In this document: positions 32,813 through 44,620 of the stretch, piece after piece
Layout: every line of letters starts with the position of its first letter
How positions within the stretch are numbered: position 1 is the first letter of the stretch
Assembly (NCBI GenBank): GCA_963969345.1
Contig: OZ017769.1
Span: 2,795,600 to 2,859,599 of the forward strand
DNA from: Turbatrix aceti
Lineage: Eukaryota > Nematoda > Chromadorea > Rhabditida > Panagrolaimidae
DNA: 64,000 nucleotides
Reading direction: 5' to 3'
Notes under the pieces: generated by a model
Seen by the model: the letters and a program-made list of their open reading frames with translations, nothing else
What the model was told of the DNA's origin: nothing
The model's database searches: none
Program-made: the position numbers and the translations under genes

Positions 32813-35542
32813 ATGTACGATCTACCGGAGTTTCTCAAGCAGCGAGACTCGGCTCTTCGCATTCCTTGGCTAGTTTTTTTACATTTTTTGGGCGGTTTGA
32901 TCATTTTTTATACTTTTTCAGGTACATGGGCATGTATCCGCTGTCCAAGTGCAAGGATCTTTTCAAGCAAGACGAAGTTCGCGTTGTCGATCTGCAGAAT
33001 GTTGTGTGAGCCATTTTTTGCGTTCAATTTTTAGGCCTATTTTTTTGGACTTTAGGCGAACGGTCAGACGCATGCAGGGCACCGAAGTCTCTCAGACGGG
33101 CTCTATCCGCATGGCCACCGGTGCTACGGGCCAGCTTTTGCTCGGCGTCGCTCGGATTCTTCAGCTGCAGGTCTCGGAAACGCATGGTGAGTTTTTTGAC
33201 TGTTTTTTATGCGTTTTTATTGATTTTCTGCCTTTTTTTTCAGACCGAGCCCAGCGCGTCATCGAAGAATGGTACCTTCCGTCGCAGGAGGAGATCTCCG
33301 ACATTTCCTACCAGGAAGCGGAGGAAGAAGGCGCCGAGCCGTACATCCCGCCCGAATTCGAGGCTCCTTTTGTCGACCCGTACGACGAGAACGACGAGCA
33401 AGCGGTCGAACCTGAGCAGCCACCCGTCGTTGCCGCCGCGCCTCAGAATCCGGACGAAGCCCAGCCTGATGCTGAGGGACCCGAGCCGGAAGAACGACCG
33501 CGGCGTAAGCGTCGTCGTCGAGTGAGCCCCGAAGACAGCGAGGAAGACAATCGACGTCGCCGTCGCCGCCCGGCTGCCCGACGCGTTGCCCAGCCTTCTA
33601 CGGACCTCCCCGCTCCTGCCGACGATCTTGACGCGATCCAGGCTCCTCCGGTGTACGGTACTATTGAGCAGTTCCTCGAGAATGACGATCTGACTGCTTT
33701 TGGCATTCCGTGAGTTTTTGGGGCTCAAAAATGGTGATAAACGATTTTTTAGGAACCCGCAAGTGAGTGCCGCTCCCGATGGCACTCGTCTGACGTTCGC
33801 GAGCCACGAGGAACGCTTTTACACGCTCCACACCTCGAATGTGCGTGTCCCAGCCGCGGATCGTACTCGCTCGGCTTCAGTGCCTGTTTCTGCGTCGGAC
33901 AGCGTGATTCCTCTTGACGGCCCCAACGACAACACCGTCATGGACGTCGATCTCGACCTCAACGAAACCCGATTCACGACCCGCTCGGCTTCTGTCCCGC
34001 CGATCGTTCACATGGCCATGAACGAGATCAATCCGACGACGAGTCTGCGCTTCGTCCAGGACTCGGGTCTCGGCATGACGACGATGGCTGACGCCACCGC
34101 CGAGGAAATTGAGGCTCTCCGTCGTCGGCTGACGACTTCCGGACCCAGCCTGTCGCGGGCGTCGATCGGAGCCGACAACGTCTCGTTGGCCGAAATCAGC
34201 CAAGAAGAGAGTCCGGCGCCTCTGACGCCCATTCGCTTCGAGAGCCACGAAAACCCCGCGTGGTCGCCGTCGCGGAGCGTGCAGCCCTTCCGGCCCATGT
34301 CGCCGATCGAGGACTTGGACGACTTTCCCATGGAAGTCGAGTTCATTCCGCCCGAACAGGATCGGTCCCGGGATGCCACTCCGCAGCCCAACGTCCGCGT
34401 GATTCGGGCCGCGACGCCGAAGAGGAAGCGTTGGTTCATCTCGAATTCCGACAACCGGTCGTTGACTACCGTAAGATTTTTTTTATATTGTTTTTTTAGT
34501 GTTTTGTACGTTTTCAATTTTTTCAGGCGGTCATCGAGCGTCGTCGCGAAAAGTACCTCAGCAAAATGGAGGCTATCAATTTCGTCGCCGATCCCGATTG
34601 TGCTCCCGAACGCATTCCGACCTACGCCGATTTCCTGAACGACAAAACCTGTTTCGACAAGTTTCAGAAAGCGCTCAACGATGTGGGTTTCCATTTTTTT
34701 CTGGTTTCATTCTGTTTTTAAATTTTCAGCTTCGGTCGAACTCGCGAGAAGACGCCGAGTATCAGCGACGCGTTTCAAGCAGCCTTTTTCGGCCACCGAT
34801 CGTCGAAATTTCGACGACGACTGATCCCAAGATCACGGATGTTCACTCCTGTGCTTCTCCTCGTTCCCTGCCGCCGCCAGAGACGTACTCGGCGCCTGCG
34901 ACCCCTCCCCGCCAGTTCAGTCCGGTTCCCGAGACTTCCGGAGGCAAGGCCACGGAGCCTGTGGCGTCGCCGATGCCTATGGCCCTGGATGACGGACCGG
35001 ATTTCGAGGGCTACGACGAGAACGAGCCGCCGACGGTCTCGACCGACGAACTCCTGGTCGATGAGGTGCGACGCGCTGTGCGCCGGCTGAGCATCGAGGT
35101 GGCGCCCGTGGAGCTCAAAATCCCGGTCTGCACGATGTCTCCCGAGCAGACGTTCACCTGCGTCGTTTCTCAGGTTTTCAAGAACCATCGCTTCGAGTTT
35201 TCCGTCGAGGAGATGGTCTCCGGCTGGTCTCGGTGCTACGTAGCTACCAATCTCTACAACCTCTCAAGTAAGCGTTTTTTGACTCACGGCACGAAAATGG
35301 CCTAAAACTGAAAAAAAATAAAGATTTTTACTTATTTTTTTCATTTTTCCTTGTTTTAAAAAATTCTGTCCATTTTATAACTTTCATTGTTGTTTTTTTC
35401 AGTTCTCAACTCCAAGGGTCTGATCCGCCTTCTCCCGATCAACGACAAACTTCGCTGCTACGTTCCGTCGACGACCAACGAATTCAAGGAGCGATACGCC
35501 CGCTGCGTCGCCGCCAACGAGCGTGGATGGGTCCCCAAGTAG
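32813..35542 (+). CDS. Kleisin-like cohesin subunit (Rad21/Rec8 family)
   Basis: Probable bridge between the SMC heads of cohesin. Exons 32813-32868, 32922-33005, 33056-33186, 33244-33709, 33753-34470, 34527-34682, 34730-35267 and 35403-35542 give 762 residues. The N-terminal part has IRMATGATGQLLLGVARIL, matching the second half of the Rad21/Rec8 N-terminal domain. The middle is long, acidic and Arg-rich (RRKRRRRVSPEDSEE, a likely nuclear signal). The C-terminus has SRCYVATNLYNL then LIRLLPI, resembling the kleisin winged helix. The first intron only works in this frame with a GC donor (G|GCTAGT); with a GT donor the frame is lost, so the true first exon may lie elsewhere. Which kleisin (mitotic or rec-8/coh-3 type) cannot be decided. 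Confidence 0.65.
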
Positions 35543-35676
35543 ACTAAAGGTAGGCTTCTTGCCTGATTTCTGTATACACTTTTTTGACGTTTCGTCGTTG
35601 TTTCACCCCGTTTGAACCCTTCTCTAATACTTTTTTTACTCATTTTGATGTTTATTAATTTTTGTTTATTCTTAAT

Positions 35677-37001
35677 TTATGTTACACGGACACTATAGCG
35701 AAAGGACTTGTTGCCGTGGATAATATTGTTAGTGTTGACGAAAAGTCGTTCACTAAACAACGGGAACAATTGAAAGCCTTTCGGGGGAGGCGTTTCAAAC
35801 TCGGACTTTGCAACATTATCCACGAACTGGACGCATTCACGAAAGGCGAAGTCAGCGGTGATTTGGGGTGGAGTTTTTTTCAGCTCCTGCAAAATATGCG
35901 CAAAGTCGTTCTCCAGGCGTGCGCGATCGTACTTCGTCTGAAACACAAAAGCATAAAGTATACTGTAAAAATGTGATGAAAACATACAACATTCAGCTGT
36001 ACCGGGAAAGTAACCGTAAAAATTAATAAATTCATTCTAGGAAAGACGGTGTACAGGGCCTGGATCATGTCTGCAATTGGAAATCGGGGACTCAAATTCG
36101 GCAAGCTGATGAATATGGTGCGAGTTTCAGGCATGCTGCAAAAAAAAGAATAAAAAAGTGTTGCAAAAAAAACAGCAGATTTACCGAATTTCCGTATTTT
36201 GCAGAAAAGTTGTCAAACTGCTAGCATGGTCCATACCGTCTTCCGGACACTGGGTGAAGTTGAGCCGCATAATTATCGACATAAACCGCTTCGTTTTAAA
36301 GAGCGTCTGAAAATCGGAAAACCGTCGAATTTGGATAAGAACGGATTCGATTTTCTTTGGCTCGGAAGGATTTTGAGGCAGTTCAAGGAAAAATTCGATG
36401 GATGCGGAAAGCTTCTGAAGACGGTGTCGGCGTATGAATGACGTCACACCAGGACGAACAGCATTCGTGCAACCGTTTGATAAAGCACGACCAAAACCAT
36501 CTAAAAATATGTTCATATGATTCGAAATTGGTCTAAACTCTTACTTGAAAAGCCGCAAACTTGTGGAACAATGTCGTAGGCCCAGCTGAGTTCACATTTA
36601 TTGGAAGTTTTGACATCGAGGAAGAACTCTGTCTTGAACGATGTTTCCCATGTCCCTTCCTTGGGCATTTTTATGGTGTAGTGGAAGGCGTACTGCGGCC
36701 GCGGTTCGTCAAAATAATCAACGCTATACTAAAAAACAAACGGATGAATGGAATTTAAATGGTTGGTGGAAAAAAAACGAACGAAATTAAGGCGGTCGGA
36801 ATCATCGACTCCACCTATAAAGCATTCTCTGAATTCGTCAAAGAATGCTGACATTACTGGTGACGATAGAACAATGTTACGAATACGTTTACGAGTACTA
36901 TCGTCATTCCAAATACCCATTGCTGAAATGAAGATCCACACAGCGTATACGGGGCTCAGAGGACGGCGCGATTCGGCAGTAATGTGTTGTTTTGATTCCA
37001 T
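35677..37001 (-). CDS. Unrecognised family protein, copy D (fused exons 3-4)
   Basis: Exons 36783-37001, 36545-36728, 36185-36500, 35988-36135 and 35677-35937 (minus) give 375 residues. Same architecture as copies E-G, but the intron between their third and fourth exons is absent: the fused exon is 316 nt, exactly the sum 194+122 of copy E. Landmarks: LSPVYAVWIF, NIVLSSPVMSAFF, YFDEPRPQ, SWAYDIVPQ, NGCTNAVRP, LPNLSPRFP. An isolated TTTTCAG sits three bases before the ATG, fitting trans-splicing. No signal peptide, TM segment or known domain. The gene lies in an inverted copy of the segment that carries E. Confidence 0.8.
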
Positions 37002-37297
37002 TTTCTGAAAAAAATATAAACTTTAGATTATTTGGTAAATATTAATCTATGCGCGTAGCAATAAAAAAAATCGCGACGCGTTCAACATGACAACGGCACA
37101 CAGCAGACGACACAGCACAGTCAAACAAATGTGCGATTCTCGCGGATTTACGGCATGCCATGGAAAAGATGGACAAACGCTTTGTTGCACTACCTGAACA
37201 GGCCGGAGTTGCACAACCAACAACGGTTGACCCAACAGTTGAACAAATACGAAGTTGTCGTTTTTTTACAAAAGTAGCGTGCGGAGTTGCCATTTGT

Positions 37298-38063
37298 TGT
37301 ATCCGTGGCACAAGGCAAAATTAAAAGACAAAAGACGTTTGAATCCTCGCCCTAACCTTTGGCGCCAGGGCCGGCTCTGCGAGTCGTAAAATAAATGACT
37401 TGCGCCCGTGGACGCTGTGAACGACATCGTTTTTCCATGCCTTTCTTCGCGACCGTATCCCGATGATCAAGTGCTGGTGTGAAATTACCCGGGCTACAGC
37501 CGCAGTACGTGATATAGTTCCGCAAGGTGCTACAAGATGCCTTTCCCCAGTTCTACTGATACTCCGTCTTGTATGTAAAACATACATTTATTGAGGCTCA
37601 CGAGCTAAGGGACAATGAATAGGGAGCGGGCACTCAGGATGTTGGGGGACCAAAGACTGACGAGATTACCTGCCGTAGCGACTTGGTCAGTCGCGGGGGC
37701 GGGACAATCGAGTTGCGCGGACAGATCGCATAAGATGCAATCTTTGAGCGCTATACAATTATGCAATCCCAACAGGTTCCAACTAAGCCAGGAATGGCAC
37801 TGCGTGCCGTCCTTATACTATAAAATGGGAGGGGACAATGCCACAATGGGGTCAAATGTCCGAGTACTTATCTCCGCGCGGACGCCGCAGAGACAGGTTC
37901 TCAGCGATAAAGTCCGTAGCGACTGCGGCAAGTGTGAATGCCACCTGGTGGGGGATGGTAAATCTCTCGCATTCTCAAAGGATGCGACACTGGGCTGTGA
38001 GCTAACTAAGATGTGCATGGCTTCGGCCTTTTCTCTATTTTTGACTCGCACTCGTGACTGTCT
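37298..38063. mobile_element. Insert of balanced base composition in the D flank
   Basis: Paralogous flanks (copies E, F, G) read continuously from GAGTTGTCATT to CGAGCGACTGTCTG; in D about 766 bases intervene. The insert is nearly free of the A/T homopolymers that fill the surrounding DNA and has roughly equal base use. It contains CAGGGCCGGCTCT near 37367, a word resembling hAT-type termini, but no matching inverted terminus and no clear target duplication were found. Origin unknown; a decayed or non-autonomous element is one reading. Confidence 0.45.
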
Positions 38064-38141
38064 GTGCCAAAGAATGAAAATGCAACCTTGTTCGAGTAGC
38101 TTGATTGTCCGGATTTTCTGTTTTTGTCGTTTTAGCTTCGC

Positions 38142-38255
38142 TCGAACTCGCGGTACGACACCGAGTACCCTGAACGCATTTCAAGCAGCCTTTTTCGGTC
38201 TTCGATCCCCGATTTGATGATGATGACTGATCCTGATATGACGGTAACTTCAGTG
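38142..38255 (+). pseudogene. Fragment of kleisin exon 7
   Basis: Matches the region around the seventh exon of the kleisin gene (34730 onward) with shared strings such as TTTCAAGCAGCCTTTTTCGG and CGAACTCGCG. The fragment starts near the exon's splice acceptor and is preceded by TTTTAG. A more decayed counterpart lies on the opposite strand at about 56070-56150. It has no reading-frame integrity. Confidence 0.75.
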
Positions 38256-38307
38256 GAATGCTTTTAGAAGACTCATTTTTATGTTCATTAATTTTTGTAA
38301 ATATTTC

Positions 38308-38500
38308 CTCAAAAATACGACTCGTAAAGTTTTCAATCCATGATTAGCATGTGATATACATGTTTGGAGGTCGACAGGCCCCGGGCGCCCAAGAATCGTT
38401 GGCGTCGTCGTATTCGATAGACTGGTATCTCGAGAGCACGATGACTTCGGACTTCCGTCATGCGCATCTGACAGGCAACCGTTTCCGTGTCTTTCTTCGC
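38308..38500 (-). pseudogene. Fragment of the last exon of the LRR GPCR gene
   Basis: Reverse complement of about 55730-55945: shared blocks include CAAAAATACGACTCGTAAAG (3' flank), TGTTTGGAGG and CGTCGTCGTA. The intact original is the last exon of the GPCR gene 17 kb away. The copy has many substitutions and indels, so it is not functional. Confidence 0.8.
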
Positions 38501-39033
38501 TTCACATTTCCGCGTTCGTTCATCAATTTCAACTGCCAAACTGAGTTATGAAAAAAATAAAAATACCCGTGTCTTTGCAAAATTCAATCCGCCAGGAACA
38601 CCGATAATTTATTCAAATAATACAACCACACCAATCACGAACAGGCAAAAATTATGTAATACTTTTTTTAAACAATTAAAAACACCATTTTTTAAATCTT
38701 TTCACACCCTTGGAACAAAAGGCGCAAAAACTTCACAGAACCCCGAAATTAGGCCAAATTACAAAAATAAAAACATGTTTGATAAAACAGTTCCGATTGG
38801 AATTTTTGATTTGAAAAAAAAAATTATACTAGTCTGTTTTCGTGTCAACTTTGAAGATCAAACACGGTTGTCATTTTTTTACAGGCTCGATCATAAAAAA
38901 AATATTTTGGAGAACAGAACAAGTGTAACAGACTATTTTTCAGTCAACGGAAGAATGAAGAATAAAGTGATGAGATGATGTACGATAACAGATGAACGCG
39001 CCGAGGTGGAATTATATATGTAAATAAATATAT

Positions 39034-41765
39034 TTACTTGGTATACGGAGGTGGTGAGGACGAGGAATAGTAAACATTGTACGCGTAGACGGCAATTCCA
39101 ATTCCAATACTGGTAGCAGCGATGACGCCACCGTTGATCCAGAAACGATCAATGCCAAACCACGAACGGGCACGCTGATCATCGAGTTGACGGCATTTAC
39201 GAATTATCTCTTGGATTTTTTGCTTTCTAAACTGCAAATCGTGTAATTAGTGTTTGACGTGCGTGTGAGTATAGGGAAGGTGTTATCTTTTAGCCCAGGT
39301 GAAAAAATGTAAGTTCAGCTCCACCCCTTTGCGTGCGTGCACCACCTCCTCCATTAGCTTCACCGAGAATGGCTTTATTTCGTCTTAAACTGTTTGACAT
39401 TTACACAAAGGCAAAAAAAACAGGTAATAACTATCTTGAATGAATTAATACTGGTCAGAGTGCGGAGAACAGTGTCAAAAATATGTTTTTTGAATTCAAA
39501 AAACACGTGCACAGGGTTGGATGAGAAGGAAAAAATATTTAGAAGGATGAATGGTTGCTCTTGTTCGTGGAAGAGAACAGATATCATGAGTGAATAATTA
39601 ATTAACCATGCAAAGAAAAAACAGAAAAAAAATATAATATCTGGCGTAAATAAAATTTGTTAGGTGATTATTGCAAGTGTAAGTAGTGTAGTGTAATCGT
39701 AGTTGTGTTTGTTGTCAGGTCAGGGAATCGTGAGATACAGGAAGACCAAAAAAGGAAGTGGAAGACCAAAGAAAAATCCGGAAGAAGGTAATAAAAATAA
39801 CGAAGAAAAAGAAAAATCAGTATACCATTTCCTGATTTCGCCTCAACGAAATAAAGCCATTACTCGATCTAGCCATTGCTGGGTCGTCATCACCAACCTC
39901 TTTTCGATGACTTCGTTGTGCTCGGTGGAGGGTCGCTTGCGTGGAGCCTGGGGCACCGAGAGGACAGCCAGGTGATCCGGGTGCGTGTTGAGTTTGATCC
40001 AATCCACGATAGCCCGCCAGCAGAAGCGAAGCTGCTGAGGCGTCTGAATGAGGCCGACTCGATACTTGCGAAGCCTGATGATGAACTGGTGAAGGTCACC
40101 GGGCGGCAGCGTATCACCCTCTTCCGGGCAATCACCTTCAGCCTCCGGCTCAGGGGTAGACGGGTTTTCAGGCAACTTGTCGCCCTGATCCTTGAAGTAA
40201 GACAGCATGGAATCCACGACCACGAATGTCCCTGTCCGACCGATGCCCGCACTGCAGTGGACGAGGATCGGCGAGTCGAGTTCGCCGTCACGGACGCGAT
40301 CGACCTCCGAGCTGACGGCTTCCATGAATTCGAGGAAAGACTTGGTCTCAGACGGAACTCCGAAGTCGGGCCAGGTAGTGAAGTGAAACTGGGTGAGGAT
40401 TCGGCTTCCGTGCTCGCCCGAGGACGTCAGATTCTCGTTGCTCGTCGATACGCGAAGTTGCCTCACGGTATACGCATCATAGTCCGTTTCATCGGCGATT
40501 TCGACGCAAAAATCACCGTAATCATTCTCGGTGTTGTATTCCGTGCCGAAGTATGGATAACATCTAAAAAACAGGGGAAATGGTTGATTTTGAAAAAAAA
40601 CAGGGAATAAAATTAAGCATAAGTAAAATTTTAGGCCAAAACAAAGTCGAGTTTAGGGCAAAAGCAGAAAGGATAGAAAAAAGTAACAAAAGAGCGTAGC
40701 AATGACCGTATAACCAAGTAACAAAAAGTAACGTTCGGAAAACGTTACTTCCCCTTTTTGATCGTTACTTGAATTCGTGTCGTGATATTACGTTTTTCTC
40801 TTTTTTTCTTGTTATTTTTGTAATTTACTATCGTTATCTTTTCAAAAAAATACTATTTCGTTGTTTTGTAACGAATTTTCGAGTAAAAAAGTATTGGAAA
40901 CTCTGTTTTGGCGTTTGCCCTTCAAAAAATCAAAATGTAGCCTCAAAAATCAACCATTTCATAAAAACACAATTTTTTCTGTCGCCTTTGACATTCTTTG
41001 ACTTAAATAAAAAAAAACGCAATAAAATGACTCACTTGAGCGATCCCTGTTCAATGATGTTGTTCAGCATGACAATGACCCGGATATCCTGCTCCCAAAT
41101 CATCTGCCAAAAGTCAACGAGAGATTTTTCGAGTGGTCCCTGCGAAAGGATGTACTTTCGCTTTGCAAACGGCACACTGAGTGGTGACGCGTTAATGTAG
41201 TCGGTAGAACCCTCGCGTACATTTCGTAGCTGGACTCTGTTCTGATCAACTGAAAAAAAAACAACAACATGAGATTTACGATTTATTTAGTATGCACGGA
41301 GGAGATTATGATGGTTCATGATTCATGGATTCATGAATACCATCCAAGGTGCTTGCTGCTCCGACCGACGACACAAACGCTCACGCGCGTGGCGTGAGTG
41401 ATTGATCATCGATCGACGTTCGTTCAGGGCTGACTGTTACGTCACTGACGCCAGACGTTTTCACAACGAGAAAAAAAAATGCAATGCGCCCCCTCCCAAA
41501 AAAAATCTATGACTCACAGGGCAAGACGTTTTCATATCGATTTTTGATACGATTTAGATCCTTCTTGGCTTCCTTGAACGTGAGATTGAGTGTTTTCTGC
41601 TGTTTCTGAGACTCTCCTTGAATTCGCTGAAAAAAAAGAAGGATAAGACGAGTTTAACCCCAAAAAAAGAAGAGGAGGAGTATAAAAACTCACGTCGTAG
41701 AGACGATTCCATTCATACCGGTCTTCATGCTCAGTAAACGTCCTGATGACGTCAGCCCGATTCAT
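39034..41765 (-). CDS. Non-receptor protein tyrosine phosphatase, PTP1B/TCPTP type
   Basis: Removes phosphate from tyrosine. Core exons 41694-41765, 41518-41626, 41036-41249 and 39843-40563 (minus) give 371 residues. Seen: KNRYENVLP (substrate-binding loop), DFWQMIWEQ, CYPYFG, WPDFGVP (WPD loop), the catalytic P-loop HCSAGIGRTG, and QTPQQLRF (Q loop). Near the C-terminus the codons LDR are followed by GTAATG, a phase-0 donor. Using it with the acceptor at 39234 adds the exon 39034-39233, whose frame has a TM helix (INGGVIAATSIGIGIAVYAY). That would reproduce the ER tail anchor of PTP1B; the other isoform stops at 39843. The anchored isoform is inference. The Q loop has Leu-Arg where Tyr-Arg/Arg-Phe forms are common. 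Confidence 0.9.
39234..39842 (-). other. Alternative intron or 3' UTR of the phosphatase gene
   Basis: Spliced out in the proposed tail-anchored isoform (donor GTAATG near 39857, acceptor TTTGCAG before 39233) and downstream of the stop in the short isoform. A/G-rich at 39720-39820 (AAGACCAAAAAAGGAAG...). No independent gene seen. Confidence 0.4.
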
Positions 41766-42617
41766 GGCCCCGTAAGAGTGCCGCGAGTAGAAAACAGTCG
41801 TTCCAAAACGACCAGAAAAAAGTCGTAGAATAATTTTTCGCGGATAATACAGGAGAGAAAATGAGTGATCTCGTCGGGGCAAAAAAAGAGAGCGAAGAAG
41901 AAGGAAGAAGAAGAGCGAGCACAGGCGAGAGTTTTGCTGTTACGGAGAAAAAATGCGCGCACTTTCCTTTCTTCTCTCCGGGCGGACGAATTGTGATTCC
42001 GAGAACGAGTTGTTGGCTTGCTAACTGTTTCGCTACGAGAGACATCACATGCTTGCGTGCGCATATAATGCGTTGAATTTGCACAATTTTTTATGCGTGT
42101 TGTTCGATGTTATCTTTTTTCACGTACTGTTATCGTAGTTTTTTGCGTTACTTTTTCCCATTGATTATCGTAATTTATCGCTTTTTGATATTTTTAGCCT
42201 AAAATAGTTTTTTTTCCATTTCTTCCAGTGTTTTTTTTTTCGTTTTTTAAAGTTTTTATGATCAGTTGCTACTCGAATTCGTTACTCGAATTTGAGTCGT
42301 TATATTAAGCGATCGTAAGTTACGATCGTTATCTTTTTACTGTATTTTTGTACAATGATTACTAAGTCTTACGTTACTTTTTCCATCGATGAATCGTAAT
42401 TCGTAGATTTTTTTTGTTTTTTGAGTCTCAAATTTTTTTTACTGTTTCTTGGTTCCTTTTTTTGCTTTTCTTTCGGTTTTTATCCTTCATTTATGATCAG
42501 TTATTTCTACAAATCACCTTTACACCGGGTTAGACGCTAACAAACATGGAAAAAATGTGGAACAAGAAAAAAAGGACCTTTATCAATTATCTTTTGCCTT
42601 TTATGCATGGATTTTTT
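41766..42617. other. Intergenic region
   Basis: Upstream of the phosphatase gene and downstream of the TMEM26-family gene, both minus. T-rich with repeated GTTAC and TATCGTAA words. Overlapping Ser-rich frames at 41752-42084 have no recognisable content. Confidence 0.45.
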
Positions 42618-44620
42618 TCAGTCATCGTCATACGTTTTCGGAGCCCCACGATATCCAGTGCTCCTGCGGTGAGGAGAACGCGTGTGATTTGGTGTCGTTT
42701 GATGGTGTCCGGCTGATCCCTGACTAATGGATCCGTAGTTCTGGACGGGTCCTGGCGTCCCGCTGGGCCTTCGGGGCTGGCTGTGGCGTCTGGGCGTCGT
42801 CTGTGGATTCGAGTTGTTGTTCAGTCCGACGTCGAGTCGCATAGTTTCCTTCTTATCCACCCGCTGACCGTGATTGTTGCCTGGACTGTTCTGTTGTTGT
42901 CGATTTCGGCTTCGATGGCGGCGCTTGACGTACATGTCCTTGGCCGCGGCTTCCAGTGCACTGGGTCCGCCCTCGGGTATAGGATGTAGGTAGCGATCGT
43001 TGAAGAGCACGACCGCTCGGTAGGTTTGAAGTGCGATAATTAGGGCATTCTTGCACGTGAAAAACGCCATGGTGTAGGTAAGAAGTCCGAAGTGGAACAT
43101 CAGGTAGATCCTCACCAGGAGGAATGGAACATCCTGCAGGCTGTTGGATAGCATGATGGCCCAGATGTCAATGTCATAAAAAACATGGGTCCATTTGACG
43201 TTCTTCTTCGACGGAACGTAGACTTCTTCGTTGATTGCTATTCTCATTTTCCTAGCTCTGGACATGGTGAGCACGAAGGGAAACTGCATCATGCTGAGCG
43301 TCCACGCCGAGAGCACGACGACCTGGAGTTGGCTGTCTGTGTAGACTTCGGACTCCTTGAACACGTCGAAGAACTCGACAATGTCCGAGGACATGGCGAG
43401 GTAAGCTAGGAGGATTTGGGAGAGCTGTTCGCGCGAAATTTGGCCTTTAGGCAGGAGCCAGCGACCGACGATGAGCACGACGAGGCAGAGTTGCTCGATT
43501 AGCTGGAGGTGGAGCTTGCCTTCGAGTTGTTTGGTGTCTGAAAGATTTGTAGACTAGATATTTACAAGAAACTCTATTTTTTCTAAGCACTTATTGGAAT
43601 TTGCGTTTTTGGCATTTCAGATTTTTTGGCACACTGTAAAAAAATACTGCATTTACAGAGCCAGAAAACATTATTTGAAGCTGTTTTTGATGAAAAATCT
43701 GTAAAAAGTACAAAAAAGAGCGTTAGACTTCAAAAAATGCCGAAAACAGAATTTCAAACTGTTATTACGGCATTTTTTGAAGTGGAACGTTTGTTTGTAT
43801 TTTTTACCGGTTTGCTATCAAAAATGGGTTTGAATAATGCTTTTTCTGTTTTTTGGAAATGCCGTTTGAGTTACAGCGCGCCAAAATCATGAAAAATGGT
43901 GACTATGGTAGACGTAATTTAGCCAGATAATGTATCTTATAAAGTTTGTTATATTTAAAATATGCCACAAAAAAATTACTTATTGACAACATTTTCAAAA
44001 AAAAAGTTTGGAAAAAACAATACTGAAAATCGTTGAAATTCAATTTGAAGGTATTTTAAATTCACCTTACACCCCCCAAAAAATATAAACTTACGAGTCT
44101 GCGTCCTCCATTCACACATTGTTGTCTCCAGAAGCCAGATAGGAGGCACGGTGGCCATGATGTAGAGCATGATGCTGGGCGAAAACCATTTTCTCTCGTC
44201 GCCGGCCCTCATGATGACTGTATGCGAGCCTTCGATGAGGATCGACACACTCACGAGTGCAAAAGTCCAGATGCCATTTTCCTTTCTCACATCCGCGGTA
44301 ATCCAGATCGTGCCTATCGAGTGCACGATGAAGAGCGTTCTCGCGAGCAAAGCGCGTAGTATGTTGACCAGGATTTTGCTGCCAGTGTTGTTCCTCCTAG
44401 GAATCCGCTGGGGAGGCCTAACAACCGGGGACGGAGGGCGTTGGTTGCCATTGTTGCCGTTGTCTGACGCGGGGCTTTCTCGTTGATTTGGGTTCTGATT
44501 CAGGTTTGGGTCAGGAATTCGGGGGTGCGCCGGGGATTCGTTGACGACTTTGTTGAACTGGGACTTGGACGGACTTCTGGTTTTGTCGGCGAGCCGTTTT
44601 CGCGGAGAGGCATGCATCAT
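42618..44620 (-). CDS. TMEM26-family multi-pass membrane protein
   Basis: Exons 44095-44620 and 42618-43537 (minus) give 481 residues. Order: basic, Pro/Asn-rich cytoplasmic N-terminus of about 75 residues; a membrane region whose signature KWFSPSIMLYIMATVPPIWLLE matches the conserved core of TMEM26 proteins; several further TM segments (LCLVVLIVGRWLL, WTLSMMQFPFVLTMS, VRIYLMFHFGLLTYTMAFF); and a long polar tail ending in YDDD, rich in Asn, Gln and Ser/Pro. The first exon is preceded by TTTTGCAG 20 bases before the ATG, so it may be trans-spliced or have a 5' exon. The molecular role of the family is poorly known. Confidence 0.82.
43538..44094 (-). other. 557-nt intron of the TMEM26-family gene
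   Basis: AT-rich, phase-1 intron with a GTAAGT donor and TTTCAG acceptor. Frames inside it (43626-43892) are low-complexity. No nested gene or repeat noticed. Confidence 0.6.

Larger units (their letters stand above)
37002..39033. other. Duplicated flank, foreign-looking insert and gene fragments
   Basis: From left to right: upstream flank of D (37002-37297), paralogous to the flanks of E-G; an insert of about 0.76 kb with balanced base composition (see separate entry); resumption of the flank (38064-38110); a fragment of kleisin exon 7 (38142-38255); a fragment of the GPCR last exon (38308-38500); then AT-rich sequence without features to 39033. The 200-codon plus frame 37615-38217 straddles insert and flank and is not credible as a gene. 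Confidence 0.6.

Noticed and set aside
33240..33785. 181-codon minus-strand frame opposite the kleisin gene
   Set aside because: Produced by GC-rich Arg/Glu codons of the sense gene; no motifs.
37615..38217. 200-codon plus-strand frame
   Set aside because: It runs from the foreign-looking insert across the border into duplicated flank and the kleisin fragment; such a chimera is not a plausible gene.
40000..40610. Long plus-strand frame opposite the phosphatase
   Set aside because: Antisense shadow of the PTP catalytic exon, which has all family motifs on the minus strand.
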